A DNA stretch of 64,000 nt from JBGUVL01 sp045134375 (GTDB taxonomy: Bacteria > Bacillota_I > Bacilli_A > Erysipelotrichales > Erysipelotrichaceae). Location: contig JBGUVL010000036.1 in NCBI GenBank assembly GCA_045134375.1, positions 1-64,000 of the forward strand, given 5' to 3'. Below, in pieces: positions 1 through 7,309 of the stretch. The first letter of the stretch is position 1. The number at the start of each line of letters is the position of its first letter. A model generated the notes under the pieces. The model was given only the letters and a program-made list of their open reading frames with translations. It made no database searches and was not told where the DNA came from. Position numbers and translations under genes: made by a program.

Positions 1-67
1 GAATGTAATAATCACCTTGCAATTCATACCAAAGACCGTTTTTTTCGTCATAGATAACCTTTTCCAT
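1..67 (-). CDS. TnpV-like transposon-encoded protein, N-terminal fragment cut by the window edge
   Basis: Only the first 22 codons are present; the gene runs off the left end of the window. The reading begins MEKVIYDEKNGLWYELQGDY, which I recognise as the start of the small TnpV protein found on Tn4451-type and related elements of Bacillota. Its function is not well defined. The ATG at 67-65 has a good ribosome binding site (AAGGAGGCG on the minus strand) that overlaps the end of the upstream 61-codon gene, with 2 bp between stop and start, so the two are translated together. It implies that a mobile element lies at or beyond the left edge. Recognition rests on a short stretch, so confidence is moderate. 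Confidence 0.6.
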   Translation of the reverse strand, partial: MEKVIYDEKNGLWYELQGDYYI

Positions 68-69
68 AA

Positions 70-255
70 TCACGCCTCCTTGTATATTACTTTGAATTTC
101 TTTTGCTTTGCATCAATGATTTTCAGCAAAACCGCATCCACCACATCGGTGTACTTGCCGCTGGCAATCAGATTGTTCCGCATTTCGTTCAGGCAGTTCA
201 CAACCACCCTTCGCTCAAAATCATCTAACGCTATGTAATACTTTTTATCTCGCAT
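70..255 (-). CDS. small mobile-element-associated protein of unknown function (61 aa)
   Basis: A 61-residue soluble, charged protein (begins MRDKKYYIALDDFERR) with no membrane segment or obvious catalytic motif. It is preceded on the minus strand by CCAAAGGAGGTTGCG, a strong ribosome binding site, and its TGA stop lies 2 bp before the ATG of the TnpV-like gene, so the two form a small operon reading out of the window. Similar proteins of this length accompany TnpV and conjugative elements in Bacillota, but I know no function. Base composition looks richer in G and C than the housekeeping genes to the right, which fits acquired DNA. Confidence 0.6.
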   Translation of the reverse strand: MRDKKYYIALDDFERRVVVNCLNEMRNNLIASGKYTDVVDAVLLKIIDAKQKKFKVIYKEA

Positions 256-334
256 ATCGCAACCTCCTTTGGTTTTCTGCCATAATTGTACTCAAAGGCG
301 GGTGGATAGTCGAATGTACCGCTACAAACAGAAA

Positions 335-386
335 AAGGGCAAGAGAATTGAGAGAAGCCGAAACTTCTCTCAATTCTCTTGCCCTT
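335..386. repeat. 23-bp perfect inverted repeat (hairpin) at the mobile-element edge
   Basis: Arms 335-357 and 364-386 are exact reverse complements with a 6-base loop (CCGAAA). Read on the minus strand the hairpin is followed by TTTTTC, so it could be an intrinsic terminator or attenuator upstream of the 61-codon gene. It could also mark the element boundary. The sequence does not decide between these. Confidence 0.6.
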
Positions 387-434
387 CGAAATGCTCAGCG
401 TTCCTATAAAACATAACTGTCCTTAGCAAATCTG

Positions 435-456
435 CTCATTCAGATGAGAGTTTTTT
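435..456 (+). terminator. possible weak terminator on the plus strand
   Basis: A short hairpin (CTCAT/ATGAG, 4-base loop) is followed by AG and six T residues. The stem is only 5 bp and an alternative ATCTG/CAGAT pairing overlaps it, so this is weak. It would insulate glyA from transcription coming from the left. Confidence 0.3.
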
Positions 457-521
457 ATTGAAAAAGAAGCCATCTATTGTTACATAAACTTTCAAAAAGA
501 ATGTAAAAAAATAATTGTTTG

Positions 522-550
522 TTGAAAAGCATTTACATAGAGGGTATAAT
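522..550 (+). promoter_or_regulatory. glyA promoter
   Basis: TTGAAA at 522-527, a 17-bp spacer and a perfect TATAAT at 545-550. Transcription would start near 557, which rules out any glyA start upstream of that point. Confidence 0.75.
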
Positions 551-574
551 GAAACAATGAAAGTTGGTGACATA

Positions 575-1801
575 ATGAAAGATCAAATGATTGCTGCTGC
601 AATTGAGAAAGAAAAGGAAAGACAGTTATACAATGTTGAACTGATTGCTTCTGAGAATTATGTATCAAATGATGTGTTAGAAGCAGCCGGATCAATTTTA
701 ACGAATAAATATGCGGAAGGTTATCCTTCAAAGCGTTACTATGGCGGATGCGTTAATGTGGATACGATAGAAGAAATCGCTCGTAACCGTTTAAAAGAAA
801 TCTATGGTTGTGAACATGCGAATGTGCAGCCACATTCTGGTTCACAGGCGAATATGGCAGTGTATTTTACCGTACTACAACCTGGCGATACGATTTTAGG
901 AATGGATTTGGCGAGTGGTGGACATTTAAGTCATGGACATCCATTGAATTTTTCCGGTCGTTTGTTTCATATCGTTTCCTATGGGGTAAATAAAGAGAGT
1001 GAGGAAATCGATTATGAAGAAGTTCGCACGATTGCGCTAAGAGAAAAACCAAAAATGATCGTAGCCGGTGCAAGTGCTTATTCTAAAATCATTGATTTTA
1101 AGAAATTCCGGGAGATAGCGGACGAAGTGGGTGCGTACCTGATGGTGGACATGGCACATATTGCGGGGCTTGTTGCAGCCGGTGTTCATCCTAGTCCCGT
1201 ACCTTATGCTGATTTTGTAACTAGTACAACGCACAAAACATTAAGAGGACCAAGAGGGGGCATTATTATGTGTAAAGAGAAATATGCCAAGGATTTGGAT
1301 CGTAATGTTTTCCCTGGTATGCAAGGGGGTCCGCTCATGCATATTATCGCTGCGAAAGCAGTTAGTTTTTATGAAGCGCTACAGCCGTCTTTTATCGAAT
1401 ACCAAAAGCAATTGGTCAGCAATATGCAAGTATTGTGTAATACTTTAAAAGAGGAAGGTTTCCGTTTGGTAGCTGGTGGTAGTGAAAATCATGTATGTCT
1501 TGTGGATGTCAAATGTTCGGTTGGAATTACGGGAAAAGAAGCCGAAGCAGTACTTGATGAAGCGGGCATCACTTGTAATAAAAACGCCATTCCTTTCGAT
1601 GAAGAAAAACCTTTCAAAACAAGTGGGATTCGTTTAGGAAGTGCAGCAATGACGACTCGTGGTTTTAAAGAAGAAGAATTTAAACAGGTAGGATTATGGA
1701 TTTCTAGAGTGCTGCATCACCATGAGAACAAAGAAGAAATTGCCAAGGTAAAAGAAGAAGTCTACGCATTGACAAAAAACTATCCAATAACAAGAGATTA
1801 A
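575..1801 (+). CDS. glyA: serine hydroxymethyltransferase
   Basis: Interconverts serine and glycine with tetrahydrofolate, supplying 5,10-methylene-THF; a cytoplasmic PLP enzyme. The 408-residue length fits the family (about 410-415). Visible hallmarks are ELIASENYVS near the N-terminus, LTNKYAEGYPSKRYYGG, and the PLP-lysine motif TTHKTLRGPRGG with Lys near residue 221. Upstream in-frame codons exist back to 515, but the promoter TATAAT sits at 545-550, so the start is at or after 557. ATG 575 (MKDQMIAAAIEKEKERQ) aligns with the usual family start and has GGTGA 5' of it; ATG 557 would be nearly leaderless. It is a single-gene unit ending in a bidirectional terminator. One-carbon units from GlyA feed the purine operon at 30-41 kb. 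Confidence 0.95.
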   Translation: MKDQMIAAAIEKEKERQLYNVELIASENYVSNDVLEAAGSILTNKYAEGYPSKRYYGGCVNVDTIEEIARNRLKEIYGCEHANVQPHSGSQANMAVYFTVLQPGDTILGMDLASGGHLSHGHPLNFSGRLFHIVSYGVNKESEEIDYEEVRTIALREKPKMIVAGASAYSKIIDFKKFREIADEVGAYLMVDMAHIAGLVAAGVHPSPVPYADFVTSTTHKTLRGPRGGIIMCKEKYAKDLDRNVFPGMQGGPLMHIIAAKAVSFYEALQPSFIEYQKQLVSNMQVLCNTLKEEGFRLVAGGSENHVCLVDVKCSVGITGKEAEAVLDEAGITCNKNAIPFDEEKPFKTSGIRLGSAAMTTRGFKEEEFKQVGLWISRVLHHHENKEEIAKVKEEVYALTKNYPITRD

Positions 1802-1802
1802 A

Positions 1803-1850
1803 AACTAAAAAGATGCAAGGTTGATTGAAAAATCCTGCATCTTTTTAGTT
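1803..1850. terminator. bidirectional terminator between glyA and the DeoR gene
   Basis: Arms 1803-1820 and 1834-1850 (AACTAAAAAGATGCA and its complement, one bulge) close a loop, with A/T runs on both outer arms. It serves the convergent genes glyA (+) and the DeoR-family regulator (-). Confidence 0.8.
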
Positions 1851-1890
1851 GATTAGTATTGTACGAGTGTTTCGTTGATCTTTTTTTCGT

Positions 1891-2646
1891 TTATGCTGCG
1901 GCTTCTATCACTTCAATACCGATTCGACGTTTTTCGTCTTCACTAATTTTGTTTGTAATTAGTAAATCGAAATCAGAAAATTTTGCGAATTGGAAATTAG
2001 CGTGATTTTCAAATTTAGAAGAATCCGAAATAATAATATTTTTTTTCGAACGTCGAAGTACGATCTTATTGATATAAGTTTCTTCTTCTGATGTAGTAGC
2101 GGGACCATCAATATCCTTACAGCCATCCATGCCGATAAAAGATAAGTCAAAATACAGACTATCCAGCATTTCTAAAGAGTAACCACCAAAAGTTCGTTTC
2201 CCTCTTTTTGAATAAGTGCCACCTAAAATAATAATTTTATGATCGCTTTCCGCCAGCACGGGAACCAGTTCCATGGAATTGGTTACAATCGTCAAATTTT
2301 TCTTCAAGCAAAGCAATCTTCCTAAGGGGAATGCAGTACTGCTTGGATCAATGAAGATAATATCATCGTCATTGACATAGTTAATGGCACAATAACAGAT
2401 TTGTCGTTTCAATTCCATCTGTTCTTTCAAACGAATATCCATAGGAATATCGACTTTCACATTTCGAGAAGTGGCTCCTCCATGGGTACGATAAAGAACC
2501 CCTTTTGCTTCTAGAAAGTTTAAGTCACTACGTATCGTTTCTGCAGTAACATTCATCAATTTGATTAATTCATCAACACGGACTTTTCCTTTGCTTAAAA
2601 CAAGTTTTGTAATTTCATTTCGCCGATTATCACTATTCTTGCTCAT
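1891..2646 (-). CDS. DeoR/GlpR-family transcriptional regulator
   Basis: A 251-residue one-component regulator. Residues about 7-60 form the DeoR winged helix (RRNEITKLVLSKGKVRVDEL, then VTAETIRSDLNFLEAKGVLYRTHGGA, the family signature). Residues about 75-235 form the DeoR C-terminal sensor, which in this family binds a phosphorylated sugar or related metabolite (IFIDPSSTAFPLGR, IVTNSM, ILGGTYSKR, FIGMDG, ISDSSKF). The effector and targets cannot be read from the sequence, and no metabolic partner gene sits next to it; it is divergent from groES. The start ATG 2646 has GAGGAGCAG before it. An A/T-rich inverted repeat at 2717-2736 upstream could be its own operator. Confidence 0.85.
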   Translation of the reverse strand: MSKNSDNRRNEITKLVLSKGKVRVDELIKLMNVTAETIRSDLNFLEAKGVLYRTHGGATSRNVKVDIPMDIRLKEQMELKRQICYCAINYVNDDDIIFIDPSSTAFPLGRLLCLKKNLTIVTNSMELVPVLAESDHKIIILGGTYSKRGKRTFGGYSLEMLDSLYFDLSFIGMDGCKDIDGPATTSEEETYINKIVLRRSKKNIIISDSSKFENHANFQFAKFSDFDLLITNKISEDEKRRIGIEVIEAAA

Positions 2647-2667
2647 AAACTGCTCCTCATGTTATAT

Positions 2668-2695
2668 ATTTTAATGAAACAAAAAATAATCACAA
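2668..2695 (-). promoter_or_regulatory. promoter of the DeoR-family gene
   Basis: On the minus strand, TTGTGA (2695-2690), a 16-bp spacer and TAAAAT (2673-2668), ending about 20 bp before the start codon. Confidence 0.5.
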
Positions 2696-2716
2696 GTAAA
2701 AATAGTTTATTTTGGA

Positions 2717-2745
2717 AAAACAAAGTATTTTGTTTTGAAAACAAA
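2717..2745. repeat. AAAACAAA inverted and direct repeats between DeoR gene and groES
   Basis: AAAACAAA (2717-2724), GTAT, TTTGTTTT (2729-2736), then a further AAAACAAAG just downstream. This could be the operator of the adjacent DeoR-type repressor. The low complexity of the sequence makes chance possible. Confidence 0.35.
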
Positions 2746-2800
2746 GAGTATAAATTTCTGTTTTCTTGCATATACTGAAATATAGTAAAAATATGTGAAA

Positions 2801-2827
2801 TTAGCAAACGTATTGACAGAGTGCTAA
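2801..2827 (+). promoter_or_regulatory. CIRCE operator 1 (HrcA site), overlapping the groES -35 region
   Basis: TTAGCAAAC, nine bases, GAGTGCTAA. The right half is a perfect CIRCE arm and the left matches TTAGCACTC at 7 of 9 positions; the 9-bp spacing is exact. The -35 hexamer (2813-2818) lies inside it. Confidence 0.75.
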
Positions 2828-2840
2828 AAATGGATATAAT
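2813..2840 (+). promoter_or_regulatory. groES-groEL promoter
   Basis: Perfect TTGACA (2813-2818), a 16-bp spacer and perfect TATAAT (2835-2840), with a CIRCE element on each side. Confidence 0.9.
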
Positions 2841-2848
2841 ACTTATTG

Positions 2849-2875
2849 TTAGCACTCGATTATACAAAGTGCCAA
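2849..2875 (+). promoter_or_regulatory. CIRCE operator 2 (HrcA site), overlapping the groES ribosome binding site
   Basis: TTAGCACTC, nine bases, AAGTGCCAA. The left arm is perfect and the right matches GAGTGCTAA at 7 of 9, with its end merging into the AAGGAGG ribosome binding site (2874-2880). Confidence 0.8.
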
Positions 2876-2887
2876 GGAGGTAATGAT

Positions 2888-3169
2888 ATGTTAGAACCAT
2901 TGTATGGAAATGTATTATTAAAGAAGGAAGTGGAAGAAAGAACCACGAAAAGCGGTATTATTCTGAGTGATACTTCAAAAGAAAAACCATCGCTAGCAAA
3001 AGTGATTGCCTGTGGAGAAGGTAGAATTGAAGATGGTAAAATAGTACCAATGAAAGTGAAAAAAGATGATATTGTCGTATTTAAAAAATACGCAGGAACC
3101 GAATTCTCCTTTGAAGGAGAAGATTATCTGATCGTTTCAGAAGAAGATATTTTAGCAATCGTTAGATAA
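2888..3169 (+). CDS. groES: co-chaperonin GroES (Hsp10)
   Basis: A 93-residue lid of the GroEL chaperonin; forms a heptameric cap that closes the folding chamber. It shows the family N-terminus (LEPLYGNVLLKKEVEERTTK), the mobile loop region (SGIILSDTSKEKPS) and GEGRIEDGK. The ATG at 2888 follows AAGGAGG by 7 bases and lies after the promoter, so the longer upstream frame is not used. It is 14 bp ahead of groEL in one operon. Two CIRCE operators bracket the promoter, so HrcA repression with heat induction is expected; hrcA itself is not in the window. Confidence 0.95.
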   Translation: MLEPLYGNVLLKKEVEERTTKSGIILSDTSKEKPSLAKVIACGEGRIEDGKIVPMKVKKDDIVVFKKYAGTEFSFEGEDYLIVSEEDILAIVR

Positions 3170-3183
3170 CAGGAGATGATATT

Positions 3184-4803
3184 ATGGCAAAAGAATTACG
3201 TTTTTCAAATGATGCTAGAGAAAGCATGATGCGTGGAGTAGATACGTTAGCAAATGCAGTAAAAGTAACGTTAGGACCAAAAGGGCGCAATGTTGTATTA
3301 GAAAAAAGTTATGGTTCACCATTGATTACCAATGATGGTGTTTCCATTGCAAAAGAAATTGAATTAGAAGATAAATTTGAAAATATGGGTGCTAAACTGG
3401 TGTATGAAGTAGCGAATAAAACCAATGATGCAGCCGGAGATGGAACAACAACAGCAACGATTTTAGCACAGGCGATGCTGCATGAAGGAAAGAAAGCTAT
3501 CGATAAAGGAAGCAATCCTGTATTGTTACGTGAAGGAATTGATAAAGCAAGTAAGTTAGCTGCCGAAAAAATCTTAGAAAAATCAAAGAAAATTGAAACC
3601 AATAGTGATATTGAAAGTGTAGCAGCGATTTCTGCGCAGGATCCTGAAATTGGTCGAATCATTGCAGAAGCAATGGAAAAGGTAGGAAAAGATGGCGTTA
3701 TCAATGTTGATGAATCCAATGGTTTTGAAACTTATTTAGAAACTAGTGAAGGATTACAATACGACAAAGGATATGTTTCTCCTTACATGGTAAGCGATCG
3801 TGACAAAATGGAAGTAGAAATGGAAGATCCTTATATTTTAGTAACCGATCAAAAGATTTCTACCATCCAAGATATTCTGCCAGTATTGGAAAAAATTGTG
3901 GAATCAAGAAAACCATTGCTGATCATTGCGGATGATATTGAAAATGAGGTAGTATCTACTTTAGTAGTAAATAAAATGCGAGGAACCTTTAATGTGGTAG
4001 CTACCAAAGCACCTGGATTTGGTGATTCACAAAAGGATACATTAGAAGATATCGCTACCTTAACAAGTGCAACATTCTATTCCAAGGATCTGCATATGGA
4101 ATTAAAGGATCTAACATTGGATCATTTAGGAAGTGCGAAAAAGATCATTGTTACAAAAGATAGCACTACACTGATTGGTGGAAAAGGCGAGAAAGAAGCG
4201 TTAGAAGCAAGAAAAGCAGAAATTCGCTCGCGAGCAGAAAATGCAAAGAGTGATTATGATAAGAAACAGTTGCAAGAACGTTTAGCAAAACTAACCAATG
4301 GAATTGCGATCATTAAAGTTGGTGCAACGACAGAAAGTGAATTGAAAGAAAAGAAATTACGTATTGAAGATGCATTAAATGCAACGAAAGCAGCCGTTAG
4401 TGAGGGAATTGTCTGCGGTGGTGGTTCTATCTTAGTGAGTGTATACAATGATTTGAAACCAGTACTAAAATCAGATATTACGGATGTACAAAAGGGTTAT
4501 AATGTGGTATTAAATGCTTTGTTAAAACCAATTTGGCAGATTGCTGAAAATGCAGGGTACGATGGAGATGAAATTGTATCCAAACAAAAAACGGCCAAAG
4601 AACACGAAGGATTTGATGCAAAACGTGGTGTCTGGGTTGACATGTTTAAAGAAGGAATTGTTGATCCAACTATGGTTACGAAGAGTGCTGTATTGTATAG
4701 TGCTTCTATCGCTGGCTTATTCTTAACAACAGAAGTAGCAGTCGCTGCATTACCAGAAAAAGAAGAATCAATGCCAGCCCCAGCAATGGGTGGAATGTAT
4801 TAA
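3184..4803 (+). CDS. groEL: chaperonin GroEL (Hsp60)
   Basis: A 539-residue ATP-dependent folding chaperone that works as a double heptameric ring with GroES in the cytoplasm. Visible are the N-terminal VTLGPKGRNVVLEKSYGSP and the nucleotide motif GDGTTTAT in the equatorial domain, the apical domain in the middle, AAVSEGIVCGGG in the second equatorial part, and a short C-terminal tail ending MGGMY in place of a long GGM repeat. The length is normal. The start ATG 3184 follows CAGGAGATG. Second gene of the groES operon, ended by a strong terminator. Confidence 0.97.
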   Translation: MAKELRFSNDARESMMRGVDTLANAVKVTLGPKGRNVVLEKSYGSPLITNDGVSIAKEIELEDKFENMGAKLVYEVANKTNDAAGDGTTTATILAQAMLHEGKKAIDKGSNPVLLREGIDKASKLAAEKILEKSKKIETNSDIESVAAISAQDPEIGRIIAEAMEKVGKDGVINVDESNGFETYLETSEGLQYDKGYVSPYMVSDRDKMEVEMEDPYILVTDQKISTIQDILPVLEKIVESRKPLLIIADDIENEVVSTLVVNKMRGTFNVVATKAPGFGDSQKDTLEDIATLTSATFYSKDLHMELKDLTLDHLGSAKKIIVTKDSTTLIGGKGEKEALEARKAEIRSRAENAKSDYDKKQLQERLAKLTNGIAIIKVGATTESELKEKKLRIEDALNATKAAVSEGIVCGGGSILVSVYNDLKPVLKSDITDVQKGYNVVLNALLKPIWQIAENAGYDGDEIVSKQKTAKEHEGFDAKRGVWVDMFKEGIVDPTMVTKSAVLYSASIAGLFLTTEVAVAALPEKEESMPAPAMGGMY

Positions 4804-4826
4804 AAGATTGCTTTCGCTAAATTAGT

Positions 4827-4866
4827 AAAAAACCATCCAAACGATTGTTATGGATGGTTTTTTTTA
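4827..4866 (+). terminator. groEL terminator
   Basis: AAAACCATCCA (left arm) and TGGATGGTTTT (right arm) with an 11-base loop, running into a long T tract. Confidence 0.9.
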
Positions 4867-4933
4867 AAGAAAAGGATTCCAAATGAGCCGTATGGGAATG
4901 AATTTTCAAAAGAATTTTGTAGCATAAAATAAG

Positions 4934-4962
4934 TGGAAAAATCTGTTTTTAAGGTGTATGAT
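4934..4962 (+). promoter_or_regulatory. candidate promoter of the small RNA at 4969-5134
   Basis: TATGAT at 4957-4962, with TGGAAA at 4934-4939 and a 17-bp spacer. The -35 is a partial match, so this is tentative. Confidence 0.4.
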
Positions 4963-4968
4963 TAGAGT

Positions 4969-5134
4969 AAGGATATGCTAGTGATGAGATAGCACCATAG
5001 AATATGAACTTGGCACAGCAACACAAGAGAGTGATGTTGTCTGAATAATGCTGATGAGAGAGAAGTTCATGAAAAAATTCTATTGGATTTGTCCCCCTGG
5101 AGAATGATAGAGTATTCTATCATTCTCCTTTTTT
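4969..5134 (+). ncRNA. candidate structured small RNA (6S-like architecture possible)
   Basis: No reading frame fills this stretch, yet it holds dense nested pairing: a 5-bp hairpin TGCTA/TAGCA (4976-4994), a main stem ATAGAATATGAACTT (4997-5011) pairing with AAGTTCAT (5063-5070) and ATTCTAT (5077-5083) across a GAAAAA bulge, an inner CAG-CAAC/GTTG-CTG hairpin, and a terminal 13-bp perfect terminator. A plausible promoter lies just upstream and the total is about 165 nt. A long rod with a bulged centre and a small side hairpin recalls 6S RNA, but I cannot match conserved bases, so the family is open. It might instead be a leader of the HAD gene at 5308. Confidence 0.5.
5099..5134 (+). terminator. 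strong intrinsic terminator of the candidate small RNA
   Basis: A perfect 13-bp stem (GGAGAATGATAGA, loop GTAT, complement at 5116-5128) followed by six T residues. No protein gene ends upstream of it after the groEL terminator, so a separate transcript must end here. Confidence 0.9.
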
Positions 5135-5307
5135 AAAAGAGCGTGCTGCTAGAAGGTATGGAATACGAATCATGGAAAGTCGTTTGTGATTTTTTTAAAT
5201 GTGCTTTATAATGAAAAAAATATCTTGTTCGAAAAAAGAAAAGAAGCGAGAAATCATGCAAGAGGATAGTATAAATTGTGATAAAATGTAGAAAATGAGG
5301 TGATAAG

Positions 5308-6153
5308 ATGAGAAAACCAATCATTGCGATGATGTATGATTTTGATAAAACTCTATGTACAAAGGATATGCAAGAGTATTCTTTTATCCCAAGAGTGAAT
5401 ATGGATCCTTCTCATTTCTGGGGAGAAGTGACAAAAATTGCGGAAAAGGATAAAATGGATCGCATATTAAGTTATATGTATTATATGCTAAAAAAAGCGA
5501 AGGCAGAAAATGTGCCGATTCGTAAAGATGATTTTCGCTCCGCAGGAGAAAATATTGAGTTGTTTCCAGGCGTGTTGGATTTCTTTGATCGCATGAATCG
5601 TTATGGAGATGAATTAGGGATAACGATTGAACATTATATTATCAGTTCAGGGTTAAAGGAAATTATTGAAGGAAGTCAATTAAAAGATAAATTCAAACAA
5701 ATCTATGCGTGTGAATTTCATTATGATGTCAATGGGGTAGCGGATTGGCCCTCGCTTGTAGTGAATTACACCAATAAAACACAGTTTTTATTTCGTATTA
5801 ACAAAGGGGTATTGGATATTTCAGAAGATGAACAACTGAATGAGTTTGTAGAAGATATCAACCGCAGGATACCGTTTCGAAATATGATTTATTTGGGAGA
5901 TGGATTAACCGATGTGCCATGCATGAAATTAGTAAAAGAAAACGGGGGCCAGTCCATTGCCGTGTATACCAAAAAAGAAAAGGTAGAACATTTATTGAAA
6001 AATCGTCGAGTGGATTTTATTGCTGAGGCAGATTATCGTGTTAATAGTGATTTGGATCAGACCTTAAAGCTCATTTTACAAAAAATGAGCATTGTGAATC
6101 AATTGGTTGATAAAAATCATAGTCAACGTCAGGTTCGTCATTACAATGATTAA
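5308..6153 (+). CDS. HAD-superfamily phosphatase
   Basis: A 281-residue cytoplasmic protein of the haloacid dehalogenase superfamily. Motif I is YDFDKTLCT near residues 10-18 (nucleophile Asp and acid/base Asp as DFD), motif II is IISSG near residue 112, and the late motif with two acidic residues is YLGDGLTDVPC near residue 200. A large helical cap is inserted after motif I. The substrate cannot be predicted. The ATG 5308 follows GAGGTGATAAG. It is transcribed alone towards the HD gene and shares a bidirectional terminator with it; the candidate small RNA ends 170 bp upstream. Confidence 0.8.
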   Translation: MRKPIIAMMYDFDKTLCTKDMQEYSFIPRVNMDPSHFWGEVTKIAEKDKMDRILSYMYYMLKKAKAENVPIRKDDFRSAGENIELFPGVLDFFDRMNRYGDELGITIEHYIISSGLKEIIEGSQLKDKFKQIYACEFHYDVNGVADWPSLVVNYTNKTQFLFRINKGVLDISEDEQLNEFVEDINRRIPFRNMIYLGDGLTDVPCMKLVKENGGQSIAVYTKKEKVEHLLKNRRVDFIAEADYRVNSDLDQTLKLILQKMSIVNQLVDKNHSQRQVRHYND

Positions 6154-6183
6154 AAAGTAAGGACCATTTTGTCCTTACTTTTT
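6152..6183. terminator. bidirectional terminator between convergent HAD and HD genes
   Basis: AAAAAGTAAGGAC (6152-6164) and its exact complement (6171-6183) around a 6-base loop, with A/T runs on both sides. It overlaps the stop codon of the minus-strand gene. Confidence 0.9.
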
Positions 6184-7126
6184 ATGATTCCTCTTCTTTT
6201 AATTCCCATTTCGAAATAATCTGACGAGTTGTCATATCATCAATTTTTTGAAAACCTTCTTCTGCTGAAAAAGTATTCTTTTCAAAGGTTAATATCCAAT
6301 CGCTTTTTCCTTTTTCATAAACATAAGTTTCGATTCCATTTGTCTGATAGAGCTTATCGTTTTTGCGATAGTGGGAAACAAACAGTTCTTTGTAAATGGT
6401 ATTTAATTCCCAAAACATATCATAGTTTTGCAGGGGAAGAAAGGCATCGATTAGTTTCGAAAAATACCAACTATGTGCACTTTTTCCACGATTAAATCGT
6501 TTCCAAACATTTTCTTTTTCTTTTTCATAATTTTCTTTGGTAGAACGTATATTCGCTAGTTTATCTGCGCATGATATCATCATACCATCAAGCGTTGCTT
6601 CTTTTTCCAAATATTCAATATAATGTTGCTTTCTCTCTTCCCAGCTTCCTTCACATTCTTGTGTACAAGATTCGACCAACATTCTTACTCGTTGCCCAAA
6701 GAGCGCCTCCAAATCTTCTCCTGTATAGTTCGTATCTTCGATGATGTCATGGAGTAAACCAGCACAGATGACTTCTTCGTCTGCTCCCGCTTCACTTAAG
6801 ATTTGAGCAACTTCAAAGGGATGCACGATGTAGGGAATTTTTGTTCCTTTTCGTACCTGTCCTTCGTGTGCAATACAAGCAAAGGCAATGGCTTTATGAA
6901 GCATCATATTGTCTCGTAGCAACGCCTTATCAATTCCTTGGATATTATGGATGAAACGACGCACTTCTATTTCATCGATTTCCATAAATTCGTCTTTTTG
7001 AAAAAGAATTTCATCATAGAGATTGCATCTTTCAAAAGTGTGTGTTAGTTTCGAATAAATAAAAGCGCCTTCTCCCTGAATTTTAAAAATGCTATCCGCA
7101 TTTTTGCTTTTAAAATAACGTATCAT
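6182..7126 (-). CDS. HD-domain hydrolase related to RelA/SpoT (MESH1-like)
   Basis: A 314-residue protein. After a unique N-terminal segment of about 75 residues comes an HD phosphohydrolase domain: AHEGQVRKGTKIPYIVHPFEV, then LLHDIIEDTNYTGEDLEALFG, which matches the metal-binding H...HD...ED core of SpoT-type (p)ppGpp hydrolases. There is no synthetase, TGS or ACT domain, so it is not a full Rel protein. It may act as a small alarmone hydrolase or on another nucleotide. The C-terminal half (residues 200-314) is unfamiliar. The start ATG 7126 lies opposite the chromate transporter gene, giving a divergent intergenic region of about 180 bp. Confidence 0.75.
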   Translation of the reverse strand: MIRYFKSKNADSIFKIQGEGAFIYSKLTHTFERCNLYDEILFQKDEFMEIDEIEVRRFIHNIQGIDKALLRDNMMLHKAIAFACIAHEGQVRKGTKIPYIVHPFEVAQILSEAGADEEVICAGLLHDIIEDTNYTGEDLEALFGQRVRMLVESCTQECEGSWEERKQHYIEYLEKEATLDGMMISCADKLANIRSTKENYEKEKENVWKRFNRGKSAHSWYFSKLIDAFLPLQNYDMFWELNTIYKELFVSHYRKNDKLYQTNGIETYVYEKGKSDWILTFEKNTFSAEEGFQKIDDMTTRQIISKWELKEEES

Positions 7127-7309
7127 ACTAGTTTCCCCTTAGTTATTTGTATGATGAAATTTTACCACTTCAATTAGAAAAGCGAAATGATTTTTCATAA
7201 ATTTAACAAGGTTTTATACAGGATTTTGTTTTTGTGATACAATATTGATTCAATCAAAGAGGATAAATCGCGTTGTTTGGTTGGTGTTGTGATAGAAAAG
7301 AGGATGGAA

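Noticed and set aside
2643..2900. An 85-codon minus-strand frame across the groES regulatory region
   Set aside because: It covers the CIRCE sites and promoter and is A/T-rich low-complexity; an accidental frame.
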